This document shows, piece after piece, positions 10,508 through 20,335 of a stretch of 64,000 bases of DNA (the stretch's first letter is position 1; every line of letters starts with the position of its first letter). The position numbers and the translations under genes are program-made. Origin of the DNA: Prostheceraeus crozeri (Eukaryota; Platyhelminthes; Polycladida; Euryleptidae). The stretch is from assembly GCA_907163375.1 (NCBI GenBank), contig CAJQUW010012505.1, positions 1 through 64,000 of the forward strand, read 5' to 3'. The notes under the pieces were generated by a model, which worked only from the letters and a program-made list of their open reading frames with translations, did not search any database and was not told the origin of the DNA.

Positions 10508-11672
10508 ATGAAAATCATTCAATCATCCATCACTCTTCTAAAACAAAAACGGGCTTTTATGATGACGTCGATGCTAGAGAAGAGGAAATCAGACCTACTA
10601 AAGCGGATTTATTACAATGCCAAACATCCAGCAGGATATGGGACGACGAACAAACTTGTTGCTGCTTCAGGCTTAAGAAAAGACGACATCCAAAAGTGGT
10701 TGAAATCCCAACCAACCTATACGCTCCATCGACAGAAAAAAACCACAGACACTACAGCATTATAATGTTCGTGCACCCAATATCCAATTTCAAGCAGATA
10801 TTGTTGATTATTCAAAGTATAAGGAACATAATCGTGGATATCGTTATATCCTCATGTTAATGGATATTTTTACGAGAAAGGCTTGGGGATTCCCTCTCAA
10901 AACAAAAAGTGCGGAAGAAGTATCAACTATACTCAAAGATGTATTTAATCTCATCCAACCTCCTTTACGTCTGCAAACGGACGAAGGTACCGAGTTCCTG
11001 AACAGGAAAGTTCACCGCGTATTAGAGAATGAAAACATTGAATTATTTTCAATTTATAGCCCGTTTAAGTGTGCTCACGTTGAACGTTTAAATCGAACTA
11101 TAAAAGACAAATTAGAAAAGATATTTACAGCGACAAATTCAAAAAATTGGATTGATCATCTAGGTGATGTTATTCATGCATATAATAATACAAAGCATTC
11201 AAGTACTCGATTTACACCCAATGAAGTCACTCATGACAATGCTACACAAGCCTCCAGAAACAGTTTTAAAAGATTGCGTCAAAATGATAAAAAGAGAGCT
11301 GAAAAATCTACAAAACCTATCACAGTGGGTACACGCGTTCGAATTTCAAGAGATAAAGGAACCTTTGGACGTGGATATGAAGCAAATTGGTCAACTGAAG
11401 AATTTATTGTCAGTCGAATCTCGCGCACGAAGGGAGGATTAACCAAGTACAAGATTAAAGACCACCAAGGTGAAGAAATCAAAGGATCATTCTATTCAGA
11501 GGAAATTCAACCTATTGAGCGACATGAGGAGATTTATCAAATTGATCATATCCTTAAAACAAGGAAGCAGCGTGGACAAACTGAATATTTCGTTCATTGG
11601 CAAGGATACCCCGATTCAATGAACTCATGGGTGTCGAGCTTGCAACCTTTAGGGACAACTAGGCAATATTAG
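10508..11672 (+). pseudogene. Polinton integrase with C-terminal chromodomain
   Basis: N-terminal helix-rich part (LLKRIYYNAKHPAGYG, a Polinton integrase signature), DDE core (LMDIFTRKAWGFPL, LQTDEGTEF, HVERLNRTIKDKLE, YNNTKHSSTRFTPNE) and a chromodomain at the end (YQIDHILKTRKQRG, EYFVHWQGYPDSMNSWV). In Polintons this enzyme joins the element's ends to target DNA, giving 6 bp duplications; the chromodomain may guide it to chromatin. Catalytic D (TDEGTEF) and E (VERLNR) are visible. The gene is broken (about one break). Confidence 0.85.
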
Positions 11673-11692
11673 TGAACTGTTAGGAAATAGTC

Positions 11693-12392
11693 ATGAAAGA
11701 TGAAATGCTATTGTATTTACTGAGTAATGCACAACCTCATTTATTCAATAATAAAGCTAATCATTTCTTTACTCAGTTGGATAAGAGACTTTCTATTCCT
11801 TTGGGTGAAGAATGGGGAATGGGGTTACGGGAATTCGGATATTTGAATAATGTTGACAGTGACTGAAGATTGTGAAATTAAAGTAGGAAAAACACATCTC
11901 TCGCAAACATTATCTTCGTATCTTCCTTTGTACACCTTGGAAGGATTTGATAAAACCATTCAACATGTCATTATTGAATCAAATCAGGAAATGACATCAA
12001 AATCAACCATTCAAGCCTTTAAAGAATATATTCAGTTCCACTATCATCATGATCTTGAAAATTCAATTGATGTTAGGCTCAATCATGAAACCATCTTTTA
12101 CTATAAATCAGATGGATTGACAGAAAGAAAAGTCTACACCATTCATATTCCACCCATTGCTCCCTATCAAATGATTGGATTTGAGAAAGTGAATTATGTC
12201 ATCATTTTCTCACCTGAATTGGCAGCATCATGGCTGTTGAATTCATGTGTTTATCATTTGAGTACAACGGAAACCATTGAAATAAGGACACGAATTACGA
12301 CGGATGATTGGGTCATGGATCCAAAAAGCTGTGATTACAGGAATTTGTGGTTTAGCATTTTGCCTCTACATCGATGCCTATTCTCAAAGTAG
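11693..12392 (+). pseudogene. Penton-like minor capsid protein of the Polinton
   Basis: The start reads MKDEMLLYLLSNAQPHLF, then NNKANHFFTQLDKRLSIP, then EEWGMGLREFGYLNN. The sequence of a short strand, Asn-Thr/Asn-x-F, L-x-x-x-L-x-L-x-G-x-W-x-V-G-L-x-E-x-x-Y is the well-known start of Polinton minor capsid (single jelly roll, penton-like) proteins. The rest is beta-rich with many aromatic residues (QFHYHHDLENS, KVNYVIIFSPE). The gene is broken (about one break). Confidence 0.65.
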
Positions 12393-12395
12393 GGA

Positions 12396-13035
12396 ATGAA
12401 TCGTTTCAATTATGAAAAGAAATTCCGCGTTTATGATCTATTTAATGAATTAGAATGGTATGGTTGCGGTCACTATGTAAAGAAAGAGACAGATGAAACT
12501 ATGATCACTATTGTTTGTCAGCCATTGATTACAGAACATTAACAGCACTCATGAATCATTATACCGTTGGCATTTGTCCAAACATTGATATGTATGGCTT
12601 TTCAACGTTATTAAATAAGGTGGTACAACATTTATTTCTACTCCCTTCAGATAAACATCAAAACGGATCTCACAAAACACCACTCAATCAGCTGAACCTA
12701 TTGATTATGCAGTATTTAAAGTTATACATGTCAACATCTCCTGAAGAGACATCCATTATTCACTTTACTAGCCTGGAAAAAACAAAAATCAAGAATGCAT
12801 CCAGTTGGTTTCAATCTGCACCATCCTCCCATAATCCTACAATAAAGAGGTTATATAAAGACATGATGAATCTCTTTCCTAAAGTCTATGGGAAAGTGAC
12901 GAAAGCTATGATGAAGAATTACATCATAAAAAAAGTTGGTGAAGTGCAAGTTAAAGGAACACAAATACTAAATGCTTATCTTAGAATGATTCATCATTAC
13001 AAATTTCCAAGACCAACCAATAGAAATATTCGCTT
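12396..13035 (+). pseudogene. Hypothetical Polinton gene(s), cut by a LINE
   Basis: A 48-codon frame (12396-12542, MNRFNYEKKFRVYDLFNELEWYGCG) is followed by a longer helix-rich stretch (MYGFSTLLNKVVQHLF, SLEKTKIKNASSWFQS, RLYKDMMNLFPKVYGKV). No family recognised. Near 13035 the AT-rich sequence gives way abruptly to the GC-rich start of LINE A, so the gene is truncated by insertion. Confidence 0.45.
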
Positions 13036-13297
13036 CCTTAGCGTCTGCCGGGGCGGTCGTGTCTCGTGCGTGGCGTTCATCGGCGGCAAAGGCAAACCCT
13101 TTAGTCTCAGTTCTTTCGGCTGTCAGTGTGCTATCGACACACCAAACTCACCCTTCCAGTTATTGGTGCTGAGTGTATTATTCACCTTCGCTTGTCCGTG
13201 ATTCGGGATTTTTCATCGTTTTTGTGGATTAACTCCGATTCTTGGCGAAATCTCTATTGTGCTTCATGACATTTGCGCTTCTGCAGTATAAATCAGC

Positions 13298-14014
13298 ATG
13301 ATTCATCCCCTTGTCAGTTGTCAGTCCTCTAGCCAAATACCAAACTTTTCCCTATCATCGCAGCGCCTGTGCTACTCTCGCGAAGACCTGCTAAAACTGC
13401 GTTCTCCCAATTTCTCCTCACCAAGGCGTATTAGACGCAAGCTGTGGTTCCTGAAGATCCGACGACTCCCACCGCTGACTGCTGATGACGTCACAACTCA
13501 AGAAGGGGAAGACTCGCCACATGGCGATCAACAGAATGGGGCCTCTCCGCGCACTCAATCTTCGTATTCAACTGTCCTTGAACGACCTATCCCAGTCACC
13601 ATTTCTCACCGCCGATCTGCAGTCTCTTCCTTCGCTTCCCACCAACCACGTTATCGTACATTACGCAATGTGCCTATTACCAACTTCAAAAAATCCTCAT
13701 TTTCACGTCGACCTCCCAATGTATTAATAACTAATATTCGATCTATTGTCAACAAAGTCGATGAAATATCTATCAAACTTTCCGAATTTACGCCAGATAT
13801 CGCTGTCTTGTGTGAATCTTGGCTCGATGACTCGATTCCTGACATTGCAGTTGCTTGCAGAGATTATCGTGTCATCCGAAAAGACCGCAATCGAGCTGGA
13901 GGTGGTATACTGTGTTATGTGCGAGAATTTCTCAATTCGACAGTGCTGTCCTCTTTCGATGCACCTTCACTGGGATCTTGCAATTCAGAAATTCTTCCAT
14001 TTGTGCTGCCTAAT
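13298..14014 (+). pseudogene. LINE A endonuclease N-terminal part
   Basis: ATG at 13298 opens a Ser/Arg-rich leader, then an AP-endonuclease start: VLITNIRSIVNKVDEISIKL, DIAVLCESWLDDSI, and GGGILCYVREFLNST. These are the N-x-R-S-(x)n-K, E-T/S-W and GGG-(V/I)-x-x-Y/V motifs of LINE endonucleases that nick the target. It is cut at 14014 by the nested LINE. The reading resumes at about 15196 with IAIYHPFWNN, IVIAGDINDL (the GDFN-like motif) and NSDHVVVVW (the S-D-H motif) up to 15597. Confidence 0.8.
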
Positions 14015-14023
14015 TTATTAATA

Positions 14024-15186
14024 ATAATAATATTAATAAAATCTTTATTTTAAGAGGATAACACTGGTAGCAATAGCTAATTTACAATGGTCCTCTAGCA
14101 TACAGAAAAACATGATTAGGTAGATAAAAGAGAATGAACATCAATTAGAAGGTTTTGAAGAAATCACATATATAGTTTCGCTTAAATTTCAAAACACTGT
14201 CAGCCTCTCGGACACAACGATTGCAGGAATTATAGAGTTCTGCACCTCGAACCACAAGCGTCATCTTTCTTAGTTTGGTTCTAACTTTGGGAATACACAG
14301 GTCTCCTTGTGTTACAGATCGTGTCTTTTTCTCTTGTTCCTTGCGTAAAAACATGCGTTGTAAATAAGTTGGTGCTAACTGATTTAGGGCTTTATACACA
14401 AGTAGAGTCTGCTTAAAGTCGACTCGAGTGCTCATGGGCATAATGTGCATTTCTTTGAATAAAGGTTTGGAGCTTTCACGTTTTGGGCGATCAAGCACAA
14501 CTCTGATTGCAAGCTTTTGGAGTTTCTCAATTCTCGTTATGTGACAGGAAGCACCCCACACCGATAAACAAAAGTCATAGCAAGATTGTATGTAGGCCAT
14601 GAAGAAGATTCTCCGCACACGAATTGGCAAGAATTGCTTTATCCTTCTCAACAAGGCAACATAGCTGCTCACACGCCGAGCAACATATTGAACGTGCTCA
14701 TTCCATGTCAGATCTTGGTCGACTATAACTCCAAGGACTTTGTGCTTGTCAGTCAAAGATATTCTTTGGGAGAATGTGGTTATCTCATCCTTACTGAGTC
14801 GCCGCCGTTTTTGCCGAGTTGTAATAAGCATGCCCTTTGTCTTCTCCATGTTCAGTGCCATACAGTTGCCCTTACACCAGGACTCCGCCTCATTGACTAG
14901 AGTATCAACATTGCCCTTCACATCATCTAGGCATTTTCCGGTGGTAGTAATGGTTGTGTCATCAGCATACATGTCAACGATATTGCTGGCAGATAGATGT
15001 AAGGGTAGGTCGTTGACAAAGATGATAAAGAGCAGTGGGCCGATTATAGACCCCTGAGGCACTCCGCTGGGTACTGAGAGCTTGTCTGATAGTCCATTTT
15101 GAAGAGACACAACTTGGTACCTGTTTTGCAAGTAGGATTTGAACCAAGTAGATGAAAGTAGATTAGTAGAAAAGTAGAAAAGTAGA
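14024..15186 (-). mobile_element. 5'-truncated LINE nested in LINE A, with 9 bp target duplication
   Basis: Flanks are TTATTAATA at 14015-14023 and TTATTCATA at 15187-15195 (one mismatch), a likely target site duplication; removing the insert restores a smooth LINE A reading across the site. On the minus strand the insert ends with AATAAA (14044-14049 as TTTATT on the plus strand) and an (ATT)n-like tail. The 5' truncation within the RT is typical of target-primed reverse transcription. Confidence 0.85.
14145..15186 (-). CDS. RT C-terminal half of the nested LINE (about 345 aa)
   Basis: Open without interruption. GVPQGSIIGPLLFIIFVND (RT motif B region) is followed by VDMYADDTTI with an intact YADD catalytic box, KTKGMLITT, VLGVIVDQDLTWNEH and the Cys/His-poor LINE C-terminal region down to FKRNYICDFFKTF. 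In LINEs this enzyme copies the RNA at the nicked target. The finger region and endonuclease are missing because the copy is 5' truncated, so it is not autonomous. The first few codons come from the target duplication. The intact frame suggests it is younger than LINE A. Confidence 0.88.
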
Positions 15187-15798
15187 TTATTCATAGCGAT
15201 ATATCATCCATTTTGGAATAACCCGTCTGAGCACGAAGCTGCCATATCATGCATCGTTGACATAATTGACTTCACATTTTCATCTATTCTTGACTCGTCT
15301 GACGTAAGAATCGTGATCGCTGGGGATATTAATGATCTGCGCCACTATACTGATGAAATCAGTCAAGTCACTGGCACCAAGGCGCTTGTGGATTTCAAAA
15401 CAAGAGGCGATAACACCCTTGACCAAATTTTTACAAATATTGTGAGTGAGAACCCTCCTCAATGTTATGGTCCATTGGGCAATTCAGATCACGTGGTTGT
15501 TGTTTGGTCCAATTCCCAATTGACACCGGTTATCTCAAAGAAGAGTATTCGAAAAGTGACTAATTACAATAAGGCTTTCTTCTGTGAACAAATTTAAAAG
15601 TATGACTGGTTGAGTCTGGTTCGGTCAGAATTATTAACTCGGCGATGACTCTTTTCCAGAGCTGTATGTACGCGTTATTTGATTGGTGCTTCCCCAAACG
15701 AATTATTCGCATAAGATCAACGGATCCTCCTTGGATGCGAGGCTCATTGAAACTGCTGATCAACAACCGAGACAGAGCACACACACAAAGAAGGGAAA

Positions 15799-17433
15799 AT
15801 GCAGAAATATGCAAGACTTAAGGCCGAAGTAAACAAACATTGCGCTTTCTTAAAGCAGAACTACATTCAATCAACTATTTCAGCTGGTAATTCCAAAGAA
15901 ATGTGGAATGCTATTAAGTACGTCGCAAGATGCGGAGTACCATGTGTTGATATTCCATTCTCTGCTCATGAACTCGCTGACTATTTCTCTTCCTGTTATG
16001 GTTAATCGCATGTGCCTCAGCCTTCGTCTGAAGTCTTTTACGAATCATCGGAATCAAGCACAAGCGACGAACGTCATTCTGTCACGACTTTTTCTGTTGA
16101 TGAGGTATCATCTGTTCTCAGCAAAGTCAAAAAGAGCCCCGGAATAGATGGCTTACCTCACTGGATATTCCGAGATTTTTCTGACCTGTTATCTCCAGCC
16201 ATAACCGAATTATTCAATCGGAGTCTAAGTTTGAAAACAGTTCCCGATTGCTTCAAATGTGCTATTATCACACCTGTCCCAAAATGCTCATCTCCAACGA
16301 CAGTAAACCAGTATCGACCAATATCTTTACTTCCGATTTTGGCAAAATGTTTGGAGAAGTTGGTCTCGGATAAATTGATTCTTCCTCGTATTCGTGAAAA
16401 CATCTCTTCACGTCAATTCGCGTATTTGCCCAGCAAAGGGACAGCCGTAGCAATGACGCTCTTATATCAAAGTGTGTTAAAATTCCTTGATGATGGTTCA
16501 GGTATTGTCCGTCTATTGACGATTGACTTTGCTAAGGCGTTCGATTTGCTTTCGCATGAGTTAATCTTAGCGTCATGTGTCAAGTTTGGACTTACCGAAT
16601 CTGTAACCCAGTGGATCAAAAGTTTTCTTTCTAATCGCAGTCAGTGTGTCCGTGTTTCATCTTCTTTTTCTCATTTGTATTCTGTCCCAATGGGAGTTCC
16701 ACAAGGAAGTATTTTAGGACCGCTATTATTCTGTATGTCTGTTGATAACTTCGAAACCTTGTATCCTAACACGTCGGTAGTAATGTACGCAGATGACTTG
16801 ACATTGTTGCACTTTATTCGATCCCCAGAAGAAGACCTTTTACAGGAGGAATTTAATCATATTCAGTCGTGGTCATCATCTATTGGACTCAGAATAAATT
16901 TTTCTAAGTGTAAAGTGATGAACATCATTACTCGCAAAACAGATGGACAGATGGACAGACAGATGGAGCCGTTATTCAAACCGTATCGCACCTGAAACTT
17001 TTGGGAGTTCACATATCTGACGATATGAAATGGAACAAGCATGTTAACACCATTGTTGCCTGTGCCTCAAGGAGGTTGTTCATTATTTGGAATTTGAGGA
17101 AGTCAGGTTGTGATGATTTTACTTTAAGGAGAGCGTATTTTGCATTTGTCCGGTCCACTATCTTGCCCAGTGTTTGTTAACGCACCGGAATATCTGCATC
17201 GGAAGATGTCTAGAGTATCTAAAATTATTGGCAAGGATATTTCCCCGGCATTATTTGATGTCGTTCACAAAATGTGTCTGTCCCTTTTTCGTACAGTTGT
17301 TGGTGATTCTAGTCACCCGCTCAGAGGATTTTTTCTTCCACGGGATAGGTGCCTACGAAAGACATGCCCACTACGCCCACCGAAGGCAAAGACTGTCCGT
17401 TTAGCCAACTCATTTATACGCTTCGCTAGATAA
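15799..17433 (+). pseudogene. LINE A reverse transcriptase and C-terminal region
   Basis: The pre-RT linker (MQKYARLKAEVNKHCAFLKQ, EMWNAIKYVARCG) leads into the RT at 16012: [71 protein letters not shown] and VMYADDLTLL (YADD near residue 258 from 16012). Around 16940-16965 a run of ACAGATGG-like repeats shifts the frame; the downstream frame continues LKLLGVHISDDMKWNKHV and the C-terminal domain to a stop at 17433. A stop also separates 16005 and 16012. The polymerase core itself is open. Confidence 0.82.
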
Positions 17434-17549
17434 ATTTTTGTGTGTATCTTTGACTTCTTGTGGTTCGTCTACATGTCGCGTAATTTAAAACTTGTATTAA
17501 TTTCAATTGTGTCAATATTGTACGTCTACAGAATCATTGTTGTTGGACA

Positions 17550-17577
17550 AATAAAGGCTTTTTTTTTTTTTTTTTTT
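17550..17577. terminator. AATAAA of LINE A followed by T19 (poly(A) tail of the opposite LINE)
   Basis: AATAAA lies at 17550-17555 at the LINE A 3' end. The T run at 17559-17577 reads as A19 on the minus strand and directly follows the 3' end of the minus-strand LINE at 17578, so it is best taken as that element's poly(A) tail. The two LINEs therefore meet tail to tail. Confidence 0.7.
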
Positions 17578-18563
17578 GGATCACGACCACACAATGGTCG
17601 GTTGTAACTCAGGACCTCGGAATCCTACCAGGACTCAGGGAGATCCAGAGTGCGTCTAAGGATGTAGGCACTACCGAGCAGGGCAGCCTTAAGTAATTGA
17701 GGTACTTGGTGTCGACCGGGAATCTCTTTGAGGTACTTCTTTAGGTTGTCAGTATGGGTTCCCAAGGATCCCACTACTACTGGTATCACTTTTGCTTTAA
17801 TCTTCCACAGCTTCTGTACTTCTATTTTCAGGTCTTGGTACTTTGCTATTTTCTCTCGCTCTTTATTGCATATGTTTCTATCCTCGGGAACGGCGATATC
17901 GATTATGTATCCCATCTTCTCTTCTTTGTCCACTATCACTATATCGGGCCTCCTTGCTGAAATGTTCTTGTCGGTTCTTATTTCGAAGTCCCATAAGATC
18001 TTCACCATGTCTGTTTCAACTACTGGCATCGGCATATGTTTCCATGGCTCTGTCGATGCGCTGATGTCATACTGTAGACAGATATCTCTATGGATCATTC
18101 TGGCAACTTCATTGTGGCGATTGAGGTACTCTTTTGATGCCAGTTTTGAGCATCCTGTGAGTATATGGGACACTGTCTCATCTGCTGACTTACACATTCT
18201 GCACTTTGCATCATTGCTGGTTTTCAGGATGTATGTTGCATGTGCTTTCGTATTGACGGCTTGGTCTTGAGCTGCCGTTAGTAACGCTTCTGTGGTAATT
18301 TTCAAATTGACTGATTTCAACCAACCGTAACAAGCCTGCCTAGATGTTATTTCCAGCATTTGTCTTGTGTATTGTCCGTGCATTATCTTATCTTTCCATT
18401 TATGGTATCGATCTTCTACAACTTTCATTTTCCAATCTTCTAAGGTATCTTGTCGCTGCCTGTACAAATTGCCCGATTTAACCACTGCCAGCAGTGGGTC
18501 ATCGTTTCTGTTTTGTACATATTCTGTTAGGCTTCTGTCTTCTTGTTCTATGACTTCCTGCAA
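17578..18563 (-). mobile_element. 5'-truncated LINE with restriction-like endonuclease (R2/R4/NeSL-like)
   Basis: The minus-strand coding region (18563-17625, 312 codons) encodes only the C-terminal part of a LINE of the restriction-like endonuclease type. At its 5' side lies an (ATT)n microsatellite (18564-18604), and at its 3' side a poly(A) of 19. No RT motif remains. Dong (R4 clade) is known to insert into TAA repeats, which fits the neighbouring tract, but no TAA repeat is found at the other edge. Confidence 0.8.
17625..18563 (-). CDS. LINE C-terminal domain: CCHC zinc knuckle plus PD-(D/E)XK endonuclease
   Basis: Open for 312 codons. Domains in order: a helical linker (YHKWKDKIMHGQYTRQM), a CCHC knuckle CRMCKSADETVSHILTGC (C-x2-C-x8-H-x4-C, about residues 145-162), then RRPDIVIVDKEEKMGYIID with PD, a following D and KYQDLKIE, matching the restriction-like endonuclease of R2/R4-type LINEs that nicks target DNA. 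The missing N-terminal zinc fingers and RT mean the copy is dead on arrival, yet the remaining frame is intact, so it is probably recent. Confidence 0.85.
   Translation of the reverse strand: MQEVIEQEDRSLTEYVQNRNDDPLLAVVKSGNLYRQRQDTLEDWKMKVVEDRYHKWKDKIMHGQYTRQMLEITSRQACYGWLKSVNLKITTEALLTAAQDQAVNTKAHATYILKTSNDAKCRMCKSADETVSHILTGCSKLASKEYLNRHNEVARMIHRDICLQYDISASTEPWKHMPMPVVETDMVKILWDFEIRTDKNISARRPDIVIVDKEEKMGYIIDIAVPEDRNICNKEREKIAKYQDLKIEVQKLWKIKAKVIPVVVGSLGTHTDNLKKYLKEIPGRHQVPQLLKAALLGSAYILRRTLDLPESW

Positions 18564-18604
<41 letters not shown>
18564..18604. repeat. (ATT)n microsatellite
   Basis: About 13 ATT units between the restriction-like LINE and the 3' end of the Polinton polymerase gene. 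It may be the insertion target of the LINE, or a tail left by another LINE. Confidence 0.95.
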
Positions 18605-18605
<1 letters not shown>

Positions 18606-18818
18606 GCTCTACGAAACATGTGATGTTTTAAGATTTTCTTCTTGTAACGTTTGACACCTTTGATGCGAGATTCTTGATTCCCATCCTCGGTCAGAAATGA
18701 ATACATTTTCGGTGATACGCAGATAAACTCCTTGATTTTCAATCCTTTGCTTTCATCTTTAAAACATCCCAACTTATTGGCATTCACTGTTGAGTACAAT
18801 ACATGTGTCTTTGGATAA
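18602..18818 (-). pseudogene. Polinton DNA polymerase B, C-terminal end
   Basis: The minus strand reads YPKTHVLYSTVNANKLGCFK, then IKEFICVSPKMYSF and GVKR, the usual C-terminal block of Polinton polymerase B (LGKFKDE, EFVGLRPKMYS). It is separated from the rest of the gene (22438-25284) by the 3.6 kb TIR element; the direct repeat TTTGAT flanks that insertion. The last codons lie next to the (ATT)n tract. Part of a broken gene. Confidence 0.85.
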
Positions 18819-18824
18819 TTTGAT
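18819..18824. repeat. Target site duplication TTTGAT, left copy
   Basis: Exact match to 22432-22437 at the other side of the element. Sequence on either side belongs to the Polinton polymerase gene. Confidence 0.92.
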
Positions 18825-19407
18825 AGTAGTAAGTAAAACTCCACTTCTGGATAGCGCAAGATGGCCGCCGTCGCTGACGTCCCCCCCCTCTGGAACGGCA
18901 GAGTGTCGTGGTCGGCCGCCGTGGTGCTTTGAGTCTGACGTCCGTCCCCGCCCCTCTGGAACGGCAGAGTGTCGTGGTCGGCCGCCGTGGTGCTTCGAGT
19001 CTGACGTCCCCCCCCTCTGGAACGGCAGATTGTCGTGGTCGGCCGCCGTGGTGCTTCGAGTCTGACGTCCCCCCCCTCTGGAACGGCAGAGTGTCGTGGT
19101 CGGCCGCCGTGGTGCTTTGAGTCTGACGCCCCCCCCCCTCTGGAACGACAGAGTGTCGTGGTGTACCAGCCAAGTGAGTCCGCAAGGATCGCTGACGTCC
19201 CCCCCTGGCCGGCCGTCGTATAGCGCGCGGTGATGTGCTGTCGAGGTTGGCGTGGTGTGCCGGCCAGGTTGGGAGGGTGGACTGTTGTAGCTCACCTGAA
19301 AAAATCCTAAGTGTCAGAGTGGCTATGTATGGGTAAAATTTTGAAAATTTTCCAAAGTGTGGAATTTCGACCTGGGACCGTCACCAAAACATTTTTCATC
19401 AAATTTC
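18825..19407 (+). repeat. Left terminal inverted repeat (583 bp)
   Basis: Pairs with 21909-22431. It consists of a unique outer part (18825-18887), a 61-66 bp GC-rich tandem array, and an inner AT-rich part ending at CATCAAATTTC. The 60 bp length difference from the right TIR equals one array unit. Confidence 0.9.
18885..19195. repeat. GC-rich 61-66 bp tandem repeat in the left TIR (about 5 copies)
   Basis: CTCTGGAACG-type phrases begin at about 18888, 18954, 19015, 19076 and 19138. Each unit holds GTCGTGGTCGGCCGCCGTGG, a C-run (CCCCCCC) and GAGTCTGACGTC. Several long open frames across it are composition artefacts, not genes. Confidence 0.92.
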
Positions 19408-19503
19408 TCTGAACGAGGGGGGAGGTCAGTGAAATTTGATGAAAATGTTTTGGTAAAAGTCCCAGGTCGAAATTTGGAAGTTTTAATTTTCAAAATTTTC
19501 ACC
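19328..19503. repeat. Local inverted repeat (hairpin) at the inner end of the left TIR
   Basis: The left arm (about 19328-19407, AAAATTTTGAAAATTTTCC, then CGACCTGGGACC, then CATCAAATTTC) is followed after about 15 bp by an inverted near-copy (about 19430-19503: GAAATTTGATG, GTCCCAGGTCG, TTTTCAAAATTTTC). It could form a cruciform with arms of about 75 bp. Confidence 0.85.
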
Positions 19504-19707
19504 ACACTGGAGCTCTCACACTTAGGAATTTTTCACTTGTGGCATGTTACATGGACATGTGCTGACGGACCAACTTCCCGTGGTCATATGAGAATGGTTC
19601 AGGTGTCATATGATAGAGAATGATGAGACGAATCGTTTGCAACAAACCGCATGTCGCTACGATGAATACTTTCTGAGATAGAGCCATTTTAAGTTTTCTT
19701 CCGAGCA

Positions 19708-19762
19708 TATATAAACCCCCGACAACGTAAGTCTGATCACTTCATCGAAAGACGAGGTAAGC
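19708..19762 (+). promoter_or_regulatory. TATA box and 5' splice-site-like sequence in the 3.6 kb element
   Basis: TATATAAA at 19708-19715 is followed 40 bp later by GACGAG/GTAAGC (donor consensus, cut after 19756). The spacing would allow a start near 19740 and a short first exon. This suggests an RNA polymerase II promoter with a leader intron upstream of the coiled-coil ORF. Transcription is not shown by the sequence. Confidence 0.45.
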
Positions 19763-19997
19763 GACGGTCGTCGCTCTGAGCTCCCGATATCGGGTGTTTC
19801 AAAGGACTCTATCTTTTGAAGTAGGCAAGCTATCTTCTTACTTCAAAGTTTGTATGATTGAGTTTGATAGTGTCTTTACTACTGATAAAATTTTTTAAAA
19901 GTAGTATGAGTAGTAAAATGCGGATTTTTTTAAAATTCTTAATTTTCAGTTTTTTCAAAGTTTTAACATGTAGACTAAGGTTTTCAAGTATGCTGAG

Positions 19998-20255
19998 TTC
20001 AAATCTGCTATCAGATTTGAAATTTAACTAAGTCTAAGGCAGCTTTGAGGGGTTAGATCCCAGCTACTGATCACTACCTTTGACTCGGCGTTCCTGTTAC
20101 CACTTCGGGGCAGTGACAATGATGTCTTCAGCTGTAAAGAGCGGGTATCGGGGAAGATCTCTCACTTCCCTAGTGATCAGTACAAGGCCTTCGGGCTGTC
20201 GACGGGATCGAGTGCCACTCACTACACTCAAATCTATCATTCCTCACTAAGTGTT
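19998..20255. repeat. 258 bp direct repeat, copy 1 (structured block)
   Basis: Nearly identical to 20336-20593. GC-richer than its surroundings. Contains TACTGATCACTA and, about 110 bp later, its exact inverse TAGTGATCAGTA, plus an outer GATCCC/GGGATC pair, so a long-range stem can form. Candidate structured RNA or protein-binding block. No match to tRNA, 5S or snRNA is recognised. Confidence 0.88.
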
Positions 20256-20335
20256 GATATTATGTTGAATGTTGACTAAGTTCAATGTTGAATAAGTGTT
20301 GAATGATAACATTATGTTTTAGGCCGTATGCTACA

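Larger units (their letters stand above)
13036..17558 (+). mobile_element. LINE A, near full length, inserted into the Polinton
   Basis: Begins with a GC-rich 5' leader (13036-13297), continues with an AP-endonuclease and RT coding region, and ends with an AATAAA at 17550-17555. At 14024-15186 it carries a second LINE in the opposite orientation. The endonuclease/RT order and motifs fit the CR1/Jockey group of APE-type LINEs; clade placement is not certain. The copy is decayed: the linker at 15.6-15.8 kb has stops and the RT is frameshifted at a short repeat near 16945. The right edge meets the tail of another LINE in tail-to-tail orientation. Confidence 0.85.

Noticed and set aside
14586-15057. 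Plus-strand frames over the nested LINE
   Set aside because: Shadows of the intact minus-strand RT frame.
17728-18270. Plus-strand 180-codon frame
   Set aside because: Shadow of the minus-strand endonuclease-domain frame, which has clear CCHC and PD motifs.
18774-19295. GC-rich open frames on both strands in the TIR arms
   Set aside because: They read through the 61 bp tandem repeat in several frames at once, as expected from GC-rich repeats without stops.
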